NCBI RefSeq assembly: GCF_007830595.1
Contig: NZ_VLLD01000005.1
DNA from: Treponema_B putidum
GTDB taxonomy: Bacteria > Spirochaetota > Spirochaetia > Treponematales > Treponemataceae
Length of the DNA stretch: 64,000 bases
Reading direction: 5' to 3' (one strand)
Every line of letters starts with the position of its first letter. Position 1 is the stretch's first letter. This document shows positions 54,636 through 63,231 of this stretch, piece by piece. A model generated the notes under the pieces. The model saw nothing but the letters and a program-made list of their open reading frames with translations, did no database searches and was not told the origin of the DNA. Made by a program: the position numbers and the translations under genes.

Positions 54636-55847
54636 TTGAACAGAAACAAACTAAAGTTACTGGCAGGCTTAATTTTTTTAGCTTTTTTATTTTCATGTAA
54701 TAGCGAGAATACACAAAAACAAAAAAATTTTGCTAAGAATAAAACAACAGAAAGTGCATCTAAGGCAAAAGTTATACTGCCTGAACTTGAAAAAACGCCT
54801 GAGCAAATTATCGAAGAAAAAAAACAAAGCGAAATTAAAATTCATCAAGAAAAAATTGATAAGCTTATAGAAGAAATATATAATAAAAGAGAATCAATTT
54901 GGCCTAACCGTAATGTTAATATATTTTCTAATATAAAAATTGAGGATAATTTTTTTGACAAAGCTGGAATTGTTAATATAACATTCGACGAAGAAAAAAG
55001 GGAAGGTGAGATATATTATAAGAAAAAAGATACAAAAATACTTGAATATAAAATTACTTATAAAGAAGATCAGGCGGGGCATGCTTATTATGTTTCAGAA
55101 ATTGAACTTATAAGTCAAGTCAATATCGGCAATGTAGATAAAGAAATAATAGAAAAACAAATTATTGGGAATCTAACAGATATTTACAGTTACGGTAGCA
55201 TAGCTGATTATTTTGTAGAATATGAAGCTGAAAATCATCCCTTAGAATATGATGATTTATGGTCTACCGTCTTGTTCTGTGCGGAAGGTAATTTTACGGA
55301 TTCCGGTAGTGACGAGTATTTGGTGCTATTTCATCTCGAAGATGGAGACAGTACGACTTTTGGCACTTATATAAGTGAAGTAAAAATATTTATAGTGCCT
55401 AAGTATAGGATAGCTAAAGAATATATTTTACATGTTAAAGATATTTATTTCTCTCCCAAGTTTAAAGCAGAAAATTTCGGATTTAGTATTGGCTCAGGTT
55501 ATCCATGGTGTTGCTGCCGGGTTGCTGACTTTAATCAAAACGGAGTAAATGAAATATATTTTTTCTGTGAGTATGGTTATTATGATGAGAATAATAAATA
55601 TAAAGATCATAATTTTTTATTATTTGTGGAATTTGATAAAGATGGTTTTAAAACCAATTATGTTTGCCCGGATAGTTATAATCTGAGTTATGTAGATTGG
55701 GAACAAAAAAGAATTTATATGAAATCAAAGAACTATGAAAATGAAAATGTAGATTCCGATAAATTTGTTTCAGTTTTTTCCTGGGATGAAGATTTACAAA
55801 AATATGTGCTCTTGAAAAAAACATATGAGCTATGGAGAATGCCTTAA
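54636..55847 (+). CDS. Array lipoprotein 1
   Basis: 403 residues from a TTG start behind ACGGAGGA. Lipobox LAFLFSCNS (Cys about 21). A charged helical stretch (about 45-90) follows, then a domain ending in a C-terminal part with DFNQNGVNEIYFF, related to the same motif in array lipoproteins 2 and 4. The DxNxNGxxE(I) core resembles calcium-binding or FG-GAP/VCBS-like loops. Function unknown. The stop codon overlaps the ATG of the next gene (TAATG). Confidence 0.75.
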   Translation: MNRNKLKLLAGLIFLAFLFSCNSENTQKQKNFAKNKTTESASKAKVILPELEKTPEQIIEEKKQSEIKIHQEKIDKLIEEIYNKRESIWPNRNVNIFSNIKIEDNFFDKAGIVNITFDEEKREGEIYYKKKDTKILEYKITYKEDQAGHAYYVSEIELISQVNIGNVDKEIIEKQIIGNLTDIYSYGSIADYFVEYEAENHPLEYDDLWSTVLFCAEGNFTDSGSDEYLVLFHLEDGDSTTFGTYISEVKIFIVPKYRIAKEYILHVKDIYFSPKFKAENFGFSIGSGYPWCCCRVADFNQNGVNEIYFFCEYGYYDENNKYKDHNFLLFVEFDKDGFKTNYVCPDSYNLSYVDWEQKRIYMKSKNYENENVDSDKFVSVFSWDEDLQKYVLLKKTYELWRMP

Positions 55848-57196
55848 TGCAAAGTAACAAATTAAAACTTATTTTTATCTTAATATTAGCGGCTTTTATC
55901 TTTTCGTGTTCTAAAGATGTTAAAGAACAGAAGCCTGAGGAGACAAAAGTTGAATCATCTGTAAAAATTGAACCGAAAGAAAATGAATTTTTATCAAAGC
56001 CCGAATATAACACGCACGTGAAGAGTCCTGAACAAATTAAGGAATTAGAAGAAAAGTATAAAAAAAGTGAAGCATATGAAGAAACGCTCAAGCAGCTTAG
56101 AACTGAACTTGATAAGAAAGAGAGTGATATTATAGCACAAATACCCATAGATGCAACTGTTACAGACCTTGAACATAAAGAAGCTAGGACAGAGGAATAT
56201 GATTATAAAAAAGAAATTTTTAGCTATGTAACTTTTAAGGAAGTGAAGAAAGATGGTAATATTTATTTTTGTAAACAAAAAATAAAAAGCCAAAATGGAG
56301 GAACGTTGGACTATTATGTAAAGTTCGAAAAAAATATATATTATGACTATTATGGAGATTACACTGTTTCAGAGATAGAGCTTACAACCCCAATCGATAT
56401 AGGACAGATAGATGAAAAACTGATTAAAAATCCTGTCCATGGTTCAATATGTAGTTTAAAAACCGATGAAAAAAAAGAGAATATGGTAAAGCTGTTTGAA
56501 GAATATGAAAATACACATTATACTTTATATCATGAAAATATCGATTTATCTGCAAAATCGCTGAAAGATTATCAGATAAAGTTAGAAGCTGTTGATTATG
56601 TAAAGGGAAATTTTACCGATTCCGGATATGATGAATATTTTGTAGTATTTTGTGAAGAAGTTCCAGGACCTGAATATGGTCAAACTGTGAAAAGAGTAAG
56701 ATGTTTTGTAGTTGATGAAGATAAGATAATTAAAGATTACTATATTAATGTTCCTAGTGCCTCATTTTTTCCACCACATATTGAACGTGGCGGTCTTTTT
56801 GGACCAAAAAATTTTGGATTTGAGTTTTCTCAAGGGTGGGTGTTGGATTTTAATCAAAACGGTAAAAATGAAATATATTTTGTAACTCATTTTAATATAG
56901 ATGGTAATTCCTTATTTATAATTGAATTTAATAACGAATCTTTTACTACCGAGTATGCATATACTGGATATCGATATGATATAGAATCTGTTGACTGGAA
57001 TAAAAAAATTATAGTGTTAAGAGATGGTGGGAGTTTTATTAGATCTGAAAAATTTAAAGGATGGAAATATTGGTATGATACGGTTATATGGAATGAGCAA
57101 TTAAAAGAATATATTCTTTTAAAACGCGAATATAAATATGAAAAATATGAAGGGGTTGGAGATGAAGAAAGTTTTGGGCCTGGAATTGGGGCGTGA
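55847..57196 (+). CDS. Array lipoprotein 2
   Basis: 449 residues. ATG 55847 is chosen because MQSNKLK starts the same way as array lipoprotein 3; the frame from 55832 is longer but lacks support. Lipobox IFSCSK. A charged coiled-coil-like stretch, then GNFTDSGYDEYFVVF and DFNQNGKNEIYF. It is the close paralogue of array lipoprotein 4: 86 bp (55970-56055 and 59041-59126) differ at one base. It overlaps the start of the double-glycine peptide gene at its end. Confidence 0.78.
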   Translation: MQSNKLKLIFILILAAFIFSCSKDVKEQKPEETKVESSVKIEPKENEFLSKPEYNTHVKSPEQIKELEEKYKKSEAYEETLKQLRTELDKKESDIIAQIPIDATVTDLEHKEARTEEYDYKKEIFSYVTFKEVKKDGNIYFCKQKIKSQNGGTLDYYVKFEKNIYYDYYGDYTVSEIELTTPIDIGQIDEKLIKNPVHGSICSLKTDEKKENMVKLFEEYENTHYTLYHENIDLSAKSLKDYQIKLEAVDYVKGNFTDSGYDEYFVVFCEEVPGPEYGQTVKRVRCFVVDEDKIIKDYYINVPSASFFPPHIERGGLFGPKNFGFEFSQGWVLDFNQNGKNEIYFVTHFNIDGNSLFIIEFNNESFTTEYAYTGYRYDIESVDWNKKIIVLRDGGSFIRSEKFKGWKYWYDTVIWNEQLKEYILLKREYKYEKYEGVGDEESFGPGIGA

Positions 57197-57428
57197 AGAG
57201 TTATTAATGGTAAGAGGCGGAACGGATAAAGCTAAATATAATTCTGTGGGTGAAATTGTAAGAAGAACTAATTTAAAATATGCACAGGGTGTTGTGCGTG
57301 AAGCAGCAATTTACCGGCCTTATGCAAAAGGAAATTTTGACTATGAAGACGCACCAGAAGGTGTAACATGGTGTAATCAATCAAGTTATGATGTAATGGA
57401 GGCTACGGGAGTCTACAATTATAAGTAA
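57162..57428 (+). CDS. Double-glycine leader peptide with WCNQ domain, probably cut short
   Basis: 88 residues from ATG 57162, with AAGGGG 6 nt upstream; earlier ATGs at 57138 and 57147 are possible. The leader LGREELLMVRGG is a double-glycine leader of the type removed by C39 peptidase exporters. The remainder contains EGVTWCNQSSYDVMEATG, a Cys-Asn pattern I associate with cysteine-hydrolase toxins. After the stop another frame continues for about 30 codons to 57522 (LSALQPITSLNVAGFPV), as if a frameshift truncated the protein. The first 35 bases overlap array lipoprotein 2. No exporter is in the window. Confidence 0.6.
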   Translation: MKKVLGLELGREELLMVRGGTDKAKYNSVGEIVRRTNLKYAQGVVREAAIYRPYAKGNFDYEDAPEGVTWCNQSSYDVMEATGVYNYK

Positions 57429-57523
57429 TGAATTATCCGCCTTACAACCTATAACAAGTTTAAATGTTGCGGGGTTTCCTGTAAACGATCTTGCAATAAA
57501 AAAAGAGCCGTTTGGGGTATAAG

Positions 57524-57590
57524 GAATTTAAATCTAAAACTTGACAACTTTTATATATAGATGTTAAAATCTTAAGATATGGAGGTTATG
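57524..57590 (+). repeat. Repeated promoter-leader module of the array (other copy 58850-58917)
   Basis: Both copies have AATTTAAATCTAAAA, TTGACA (57541 and 58869), a 17-bp spacer, TTAAAA or TTAAAG, and ATATGGAGGT before the ATG. They precede array lipoproteins 3 and 4. It means that the promoter, ribosome-binding site and signal peptide move together in duplications. Confidence 0.7.
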
Positions 57591-58814
57591 ATGCAAAGTA
57601 ACAAATCAAAACTTATCATTATCTTAATATTGTCGGCTTTTTTATTTTCGTGTTCTAAAGAGGTTAAAGAACAGAAGCCTGAGGAGACGAAAGTTGATGT
57701 AACTACAAAAACAGAGCCTCAGTCTCAAGAAACTCAGCCAAAAGAAAAAGCCGATTTAAAAACGAAAAATTTGACAGAAAAATTAACAGAAGAAAGTAAG
57801 ACTTGTCTTTTAAGAAATCTTAACGGCGGACCAAGCAGCGGATTTATGTCGAGGAGCACTCCATATCGTTCAAATGATGAACACTATTACAAGGAAGGAA
57901 GTTTGCTCTTTTATAATTTAAATATAAATGACACTTATGACGAAGTTGTATCAAAACTACGGAAGTTTGGCGTAGATGGATTCTATCCTGCCTCAATAAT
58001 TATGCCCAAAAAATTGCAAGAACTTGGTTGTAAAGCATATATACCCGATGATTCATCTTATAAAAGAGACTTAAGTAATGATTTTTATATAATTTTCAAA
58101 GATAATAAAATAATAAGATTTATAAAATATCAAGCGGAACATACGGCGTTTGAGAAATTTTATAATGCCGGCACTTCTAATAAATTGACCATAGTTGATG
58201 ATATGAAAACAGATTCAAGCGGCTATGATTATTATAAAAAGGAAATGGGATGTGTTATTTATCATAATCAGCATTACTCACCTACAGCTTTAACTACAGT
58301 AGTTATGACAAGAGTCGGTTATGAATCTTATTTTGAAAAAGCAGATAAAATTGCAGATGAGATTTTTGAATTCGGTGATTTATATTTTTATGGACTTAAT
58401 ATCAAAGATAATATTGAAATAGTCAAACAAAAAATGAATAAACTCAATGTAGATTATGAAGATGAATTTTTTTCTTATCATTCGACTTCTGTAAATCTTG
58501 ATGATTTTATTTATGCACTTAAAACCAAAAAAAAATCTGATTGGGTTGCCTGTTGCGGAAACAAGATAGTTTTATTGGATGTACATACAGACGAAGAAGA
58601 TTCATATATTTTAATGCAGTATTTTAAAAGAAAATATCCTCTCATCAGTGCCGACGATCCTTTTTATTATTGTTGCGGCACTATGATGGGCCCTTATATA
58701 TTTATTTTAAGGCGGCTTGAAGGTTACGACAGTGATAGAGATGAAAAAGATTATTTATTTTCATTAAATCTTGTAAATGCAGGCATATTTAATTATGGAG
58801 GAAGCGAGAGATGA
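57591..58814 (+). CDS. Array lipoprotein 3, shared signal peptide with a different body
   Basis: 407 residues. Residues 1-40 (MQSNKSKLII, FLFSCSKEVKEQKPEETK) almost match array lipoproteins 2 and 4, but the body is unrelated to theirs. It shows two similar halves (LLFYNLNINDTYDEVVSKLRKFGVDG and LYFYGLNIKDNIEIVKQKMNKLNVDY), an internal duplication. No family recognised. This is a clear case of a swapped body behind a common lipoprotein export module. Confidence 0.78.
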   Translation: MQSNKSKLIIILILSAFLFSCSKEVKEQKPEETKVDVTTKTEPQSQETQPKEKADLKTKNLTEKLTEESKTCLLRNLNGGPSSGFMSRSTPYRSNDEHYYKEGSLLFYNLNINDTYDEVVSKLRKFGVDGFYPASIIMPKKLQELGCKAYIPDDSSYKRDLSNDFYIIFKDNKIIRFIKYQAEHTAFEKFYNAGTSNKLTIVDDMKTDSSGYDYYKKEMGCVIYHNQHYSPTALTTVVMTRVGYESYFEKADKIADEIFEFGDLYFYGLNIKDNIEIVKQKMNKLNVDYEDEFFSYHSTSVNLDDFIYALKTKKKSDWVACCGNKIVLLDVHTDEEDSYILMQYFKRKYPLISADDPFYYCCGTMMGPYIFILRRLEGYDSDRDEKDYLFSLNLVNAGIFNYGGSER

Positions 58815-58917
58815 ATATAACTAAAAGTAAAAAGAGGTTATCTGAAAAAGAATTTAAATCTAAAAAACTTGACAGCTATTATACATATATGTTAAAGTCT
58901 CAGATATGGAGGTAATA

Positions 58918-60174
58918 ATGAAAAAAAACAAATTAAAATTCATCTTTATCTTAATATTAGCGGTTCTTTTATTTTCGTGTTCTAAAGAAGTTAAAGAACA
59001 GAAGCCTGTTGAAGCAAAAGTGGAATCATCTGCAAAAATTGAACCGAAAGAAAATGAATTTTTATCAAAGCCTGAATATAACACGCACGTGAAGAGTCCT
59101 GAACAAATTAAGGAATTAGAAGAAAAATACAAAAGAAGTAAAGCATACGAAGAAAAACTTAAACAGCTTAGAACCGAACTGGATAAAAAAGAAAAAATTC
59201 TAAACTATAAATTCCCTACAGGTGTTACTATTGCTGAACTGGCACAGAAAAGGGCTCCGGTACTATATAGTCCGGCAGATAATCTTAACTTTATTCATTT
59301 TTATGAGATAAAAAAAGATGGTGAATTTTGTTATTGTAAATATAAAGCCTCTACTCAAAACGGAGGAATGCTTGATTATCAGGTTAACTATAAGTGGGAT
59401 AACATTGAACAGATGTATCTTCCCCTCTCCTATGATCTTTTAGGTGAAAATAATATTGGAAAAATAAGTGAAGAACTTATAGAAAACCAAGTGCATGGCT
59501 CTTTATATGGTATGGAAAACGATGAAAAAAAAGATGAAATGATAAAACTGTTTGAAGATTACGAAAATACACGATATCCTTTATATCTTGAGGTTGCCAA
59601 TACGGATTGGAAGACGGGGGTCAAAACGAAGGGGTATAAACAGTATGATATGAAAATCCTTGATTATGTAAAGGGGAACTTTACAAACTCAGGATATGAT
59701 GAATATTTTGTTATGTTTTATGAAGATGATCCTGATCCGGAAATATATGATCAGTTTATAGAAAGAGTGAGATGTTTTGTAGTTTCTGAAGGTAAGATAA
59801 TTAATGACTACTATATTAGCCATTCCGGAGGTTTTTTTTATCCGGGTCTTAGTAATGATAAACTTTCTGAAGTGAAAGATTTCGGCTTTAAATTTTCACA
59901 AGGGTGGATAGCCGACTTTAATCAAAACGGAATAAATGAAATATATCTTGCCGCTTTATTTACTATAGAAGGCGGCGGGCTATTAATGATTGAATATAAT
60001 GATGGAGCTTTTGTTTCCGGTTATGTATATGGTGATCGTTACGATATAGTAGGTATTGATTGGTATAAAAAAATGATTATAATAAAAGATAAGTCGATTA
60101 ACGGTGAATGGATAGATGATTATCAATGGAATGATGCTTTAAAAGAGTTTATTTTATTAAAGAGCAAATATTAG
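58918..60174 (+). CDS. Array lipoprotein 4
   Basis: 418 residues from ATG 58918 (the ATG at 58906 sits before the GGAGG). Lipobox LLFSCSK. It follows array lipoprotein 2 through the whole length: charged stretch, GNFTNSGYDEYFVMF, DFNQNGINEIYLA and the end LKEFILLKSKY. Similarity is highest at the 5' end. The DNA after the stop joins directly to a broken TPR gene on the other strand. Confidence 0.78.
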   Translation: MKKNKLKFIFILILAVLLFSCSKEVKEQKPVEAKVESSAKIEPKENEFLSKPEYNTHVKSPEQIKELEEKYKRSKAYEEKLKQLRTELDKKEKILNYKFPTGVTIAELAQKRAPVLYSPADNLNFIHFYEIKKDGEFCYCKYKASTQNGGMLDYQVNYKWDNIEQMYLPLSYDLLGENNIGKISEELIENQVHGSLYGMENDEKKDEMIKLFEDYENTRYPLYLEVANTDWKTGVKTKGYKQYDMKILDYVKGNFTNSGYDEYFVMFYEDDPDPEIYDQFIERVRCFVVSEGKIINDYYISHSGGFFYPGLSNDKLSEVKDFGFKFSQGWIADFNQNGINEIYLAALFTIEGGGLLMIEYNDGAFVSGYVYGDRYDIVGIDWYKKMIIIKDKSINGEWIDDYQWNDALKEFILLKSKY

Positions 60175-60185
60175 GAGGGATTAAA

Positions 60186-60459
60186 AAATCGGCTAGAGCT
60201 TTTTCGCCTTCATGTACATAATAATACATTTCTCCGCGATTTAGATAGGCTTCGACATAAGCCGGGTCTGCTTCAATGGCTTTTGTATAATAGTATATAG
60301 CCCTTGTACCGTTTTTTTTGCCCTGTTTCCTGCTATGTTAAAATATTCTGCCTGACTGTAGTTTTGTTTTTTATCTGTATCTGTCGTTTTACAGCTACAA
60401 ATTAAGATTAGGATAAATAAGAATGAGATTGTTATAAAATATATTTTTTTATTTCTCAT
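60186..60459 (-). pseudogene. Truncated, frameshifted TPR lipoprotein
   Basis: ATG 60459 leads to lipobox LICSCKTTD and QNYSQAEYFNIAGNRAK, like the intact gene at 62203. After A8 (60312-60319) the frame is lost; one more A restores NGTRAIYYYTKAIEADPAYVEAYLNRGEMYYYV up to EKALADF, where homology ends at about 60186. Only the first TPR unit remains. It is the end point of a recombination with array lipoprotein 4. Confidence 0.75.
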
Positions 60460-60514
60460 TATCGTTTCCATTAATATTCCATTCTTACATTGCAGTACTA
60501 AATTTAATAATTTC

Positions 60515-61183
60515 TTATACGCTCATCCATTTGTCCCAAAAAGCCGAACTCACTCTTACCTTGGGTCTATAAATACTTGTGATATTGATTTCACGGATTT
60601 CGTTATTTACTTTATACTCAAAAACAGTAATGAATTTTACTTCTTTTATCTTCCTAAAACGTTTTAAATCTTTTTCTTTGTTTATAGTGTCAGGTAGAAA
60701 TTTCCCAAGTAAAAACCTGTTTGACCATCCATATTTTGTGCCGGGTCTATCGTCATAAATATTTAGCGGAGTATTTTTATATACCGTCCGATCAAAGTTC
60801 TATTTAAAATTTATATACCCCGGCTTACTTTCTAAAATATTTTCAGAATGTAGTTCCACTCCAATGTCTTCAATTATTAGTGTCCAATGTTTGATATGTA
60901 TAGCTTCTATATCATCTCGATCTGTAAAAACTTTTATTAAGATCATTGAAGGAGATTCCATTTCAAAATAATAAAGCTCTATTGCGTGTTTTAAATCACA
61001 AAAAAATAAAAAACCGTCTTTTGTATATTTTTCAAGAACAGCTGCTTTTTCTCCTGTCTTTATAAACTGTTTAAATTCTTTATAATATTCATGAATAAAG
61101 TCTACACTGACATTTGTTTTATGCCATAATACTATATTAAATAAAATGATCAGTACCAGTAAAAATATAAAAAAAGATTTCAT
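60515..61183 (-). pseudogene. Membrane-anchored protein interrupted by an in-frame amber codon
   Basis: The frame starts at ATG 61183 behind TAGGAGA with a membrane helix (FFIFLLVLIILFNIVLW). It runs 127 codons, meets TAG at 60800-60802, and continues in the same frame for 94 codons (FDRTVYKNTPLNIYDDRPGTKYGWSN and on) to TAA at 60515. The second part has full coding texture. One base change, for example GAG to TAG, explains it. Family unknown. Gap 60460-60514 holds nothing clear. Confidence 0.6.
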
Positions 61184-61193
61184 TTAATATCTC

Positions 61194-62145
61194 CTACTTG
61201 CGGGAATTAACTAAAATCCAATAAGGCACGATATCTACTACAGTATGCCCTATCCCTCTTGCGGCATACTCAGTCCACCTGGGTACATCATACCAATTTT
61301 CGGGAGGAGCTCCAGGATCAATATAGTTATAGGTTCCACGTATTTTATCATCGGTAACTACTCTTGGATTTTGGTCTGCAAGCGATTTTCCATCATAAAC
61401 AACTTCCCATCCGTTCGGATGACAATATTTCCTTTCTTTTGGCTCAATACCATCTTGATGAAATATGTCACGGGTTTCTCTCCTCCATTCCATTTGTTCA
61501 TCTAAAATAATCTTATGCGTGTATATTGAAGTATCATATTTATTTAATTTATCACGCATTTCATAATGCCACTCTGTGGCACCATACCATATTGTTTGAG
61601 GAATATTTTCCAATGTTTCTGATAACATATTATGTTGTCTACTGTGAATATCATTAGCCGCGGCTCTGCGAATCATAAGACGCCTCTTGTATTCAGGCGG
61701 ATTAAAAATTTTTAAAAGCATATTCTCAAATATTCCGCCTGTTTTTTCATGTATATTTGACTTTGCAAAATTTTGTTTACCATCTATTTTGTTTTTTTTA
61801 TTATGTGATTGATTATCCACAGTGCCTATAGTTTTAGTGCTGACATTTTTATTTTCTTTTTTTTTATCATGACCATATTTTATACTTTTTTCATCCTCAT
61901 ATATTGTATCTTCTTGTCTGTCATAGTTATCGCTTGCTTCCTTATCTTTGCTTTGAGTTTGTTCCTTCGGCCGTTTTTTTTATCGGATTTTTGAGATGGT
62001 GTTTCGGGCTTTGCATTTTCAAAGACTATTTTTTGTCCCGGATGTATCAGATCGGGATTTTCTATACCGCCGTTTATCATATATAGTTCTTCAATGGTTA
62101 ATATTCTGATTTTTGATTTTTTATGTTTGAATTGTTTTTCATCAT
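61194..62145 (-). pseudogene. Double-glycine leader, LysM-like segment and large C-terminal domain, frameshifted
   Basis: The ribosome-binding site GGGAGG precedes ATGATG (62145-62140). Adding one A at 62117-62122 gives MMKNNSNIKKSKIRILTIEELYMINGG, a typical double-glycine leader. It is followed by ENPDLIHPGQKIVFENA, the end of a LysM motif. A second missing A at 61974-61981 links this frame to the long one at 61194, running through a polar linker to a 150-residue domain (GGIFENMLLKIFNPPEYKRR ... VVDIVPYWILVNSRK). The repaired protein has about 316 residues. It may be an exported, wall-binding effector. As written it is broken twice. Confidence 0.6.
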
Positions 62146-62202
62146 AAAGCCTCCCTAATAATATGATAAAATATGAATCTTTTTTTGTCAATATAAAGTT
62201 TT

Positions 62203-63216
62203 TTATTTTTCTCTCATTTCAGCTAGAGCTTCGTATGCTTGTTTTTTGTATTCGATGGCATCTTGTTTTTCTGTATTTTGGTTTTCTAAAGCAAATTTAA
62301 TAGCCATATCAAAGTCTTCTATTGCCTTTTTATATTCTTTGAGATCAAAATAAATTTTTCCTCGAATATTGTATAGAGAGGCATTTTGGGGATACATTCT
62401 TATCCCGGTATTACAGTCTTCTACAGCTTCTTTATACTGGCCTCGAAATGAAAATAAGAGGCCTCGTATTCCATATAATATACCTATCCATGAAGGTTTC
62501 ATTTTTATCATCTTATTGACAATTTCAAATGCCTCATTATTTTTATCCATTTCCAGATATATAAAAAGTAGTCCATTATACGGCCATATATCATCAGGAT
62601 CCAATTTAATAGCTATTTTAAAGTCGTTTATTGCATCATCAGTTCTTTCAAAATGTTCATGCAATCTCCCTCTTAAATTGTATAGTTTTGCAGATTTCTG
62701 ATTTAATTTAATTGCAGTATTTATATCCTCAAAAGCTTTTTCATATTCATTGATTTGTTCATAAGCACGGCTTCTTGCTTCGTAATATTCATAAGCCATA
62801 TCATTTAAGTTAATCGCAGTATTTAAGTTTTCAATAGCTTTATTATAGTTGCCGTCATCATTCAGCAACAAACCTTTCCAGTAATAAGCTTTATCTTCTT
62901 TCGGATTGAGCTCAATTATCCTATCAAAGTCAGCTAGAGCTTTTTCGTGTTCATTTACGTAATAATACATTTCTCCGCGGTTTAGATAGACTTCAATATA
63001 AGCAGGATCTGTTTCAATTGCTTTTGTATAATAGTATATAGCCCTTGTTCCGTCTTTTTTCTCTTTTGCCCTGTTCCCTGCCATGTTAAAATACTCGGCT
63101 TGACTATAGTTTTGATTTTTACTTGTATCGGTTGTATTGTTATCTGTTGTTTTACAGCCGTAGATTAAGATTAATAAAAATATAATGGTGATAAAAAATT
63201 TATTTTTAGATTGCAT
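62203..63216 (-). CDS. TPR lipoprotein
   Basis: 337 residues. Lipobox LILIYGCKTTD. About seven to eight tetratricopeptide repeats follow (AIYYYTKAIETDPAYIEVYLNRGEMYYY, ALADFDRIIELNPKEDKAYYWKG and so on). Such repeats bind other proteins or peptides at the cell surface or in the periplasm. It is the intact member of a group of at least three copies here. The spacer to the next copy is 15 bp. Confidence 0.88.
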   Translation of the reverse strand: MQSKNKFFITIIFLLILIYGCKTTDNNTTDTSKNQNYSQAEYFNMAGNRAKEKKDGTRAIYYYTKAIETDPAYIEVYLNRGEMYYYVNEHEKALADFDRIIELNPKEDKAYYWKGLLLNDDGNYNKAIENLNTAINLNDMAYEYYEARSRAYEQINEYEKAFEDINTAIKLNQKSAKLYNLRGRLHEHFERTDDAINDFKIAIKLDPDDIWPYNGLLFIYLEMDKNNEAFEIVNKMIKMKPSWIGILYGIRGLLFSFRGQYKEAVEDCNTGIRMYPQNASLYNIRGKIYFDLKEYKKAIEDFDMAIKFALENQNTEKQDAIEYKKQAYEALAEMREK

Positions 63217-63231
63217 TTTTAAAGTTACCTT

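Noticed and set aside
55648..56148. 166-codon minus-strand frame
   Set aside because: Antisense to two array lipoproteins; hydrophobic and Ser-rich translation comes from the complement of Lys/Glu codons.
58811..58915. 34-codon frame overlapping the stop of array lipoprotein 3
   Set aside because: The repeated promoter-leader segment lies inside it, and the other copy of that segment has stops in the same frame.
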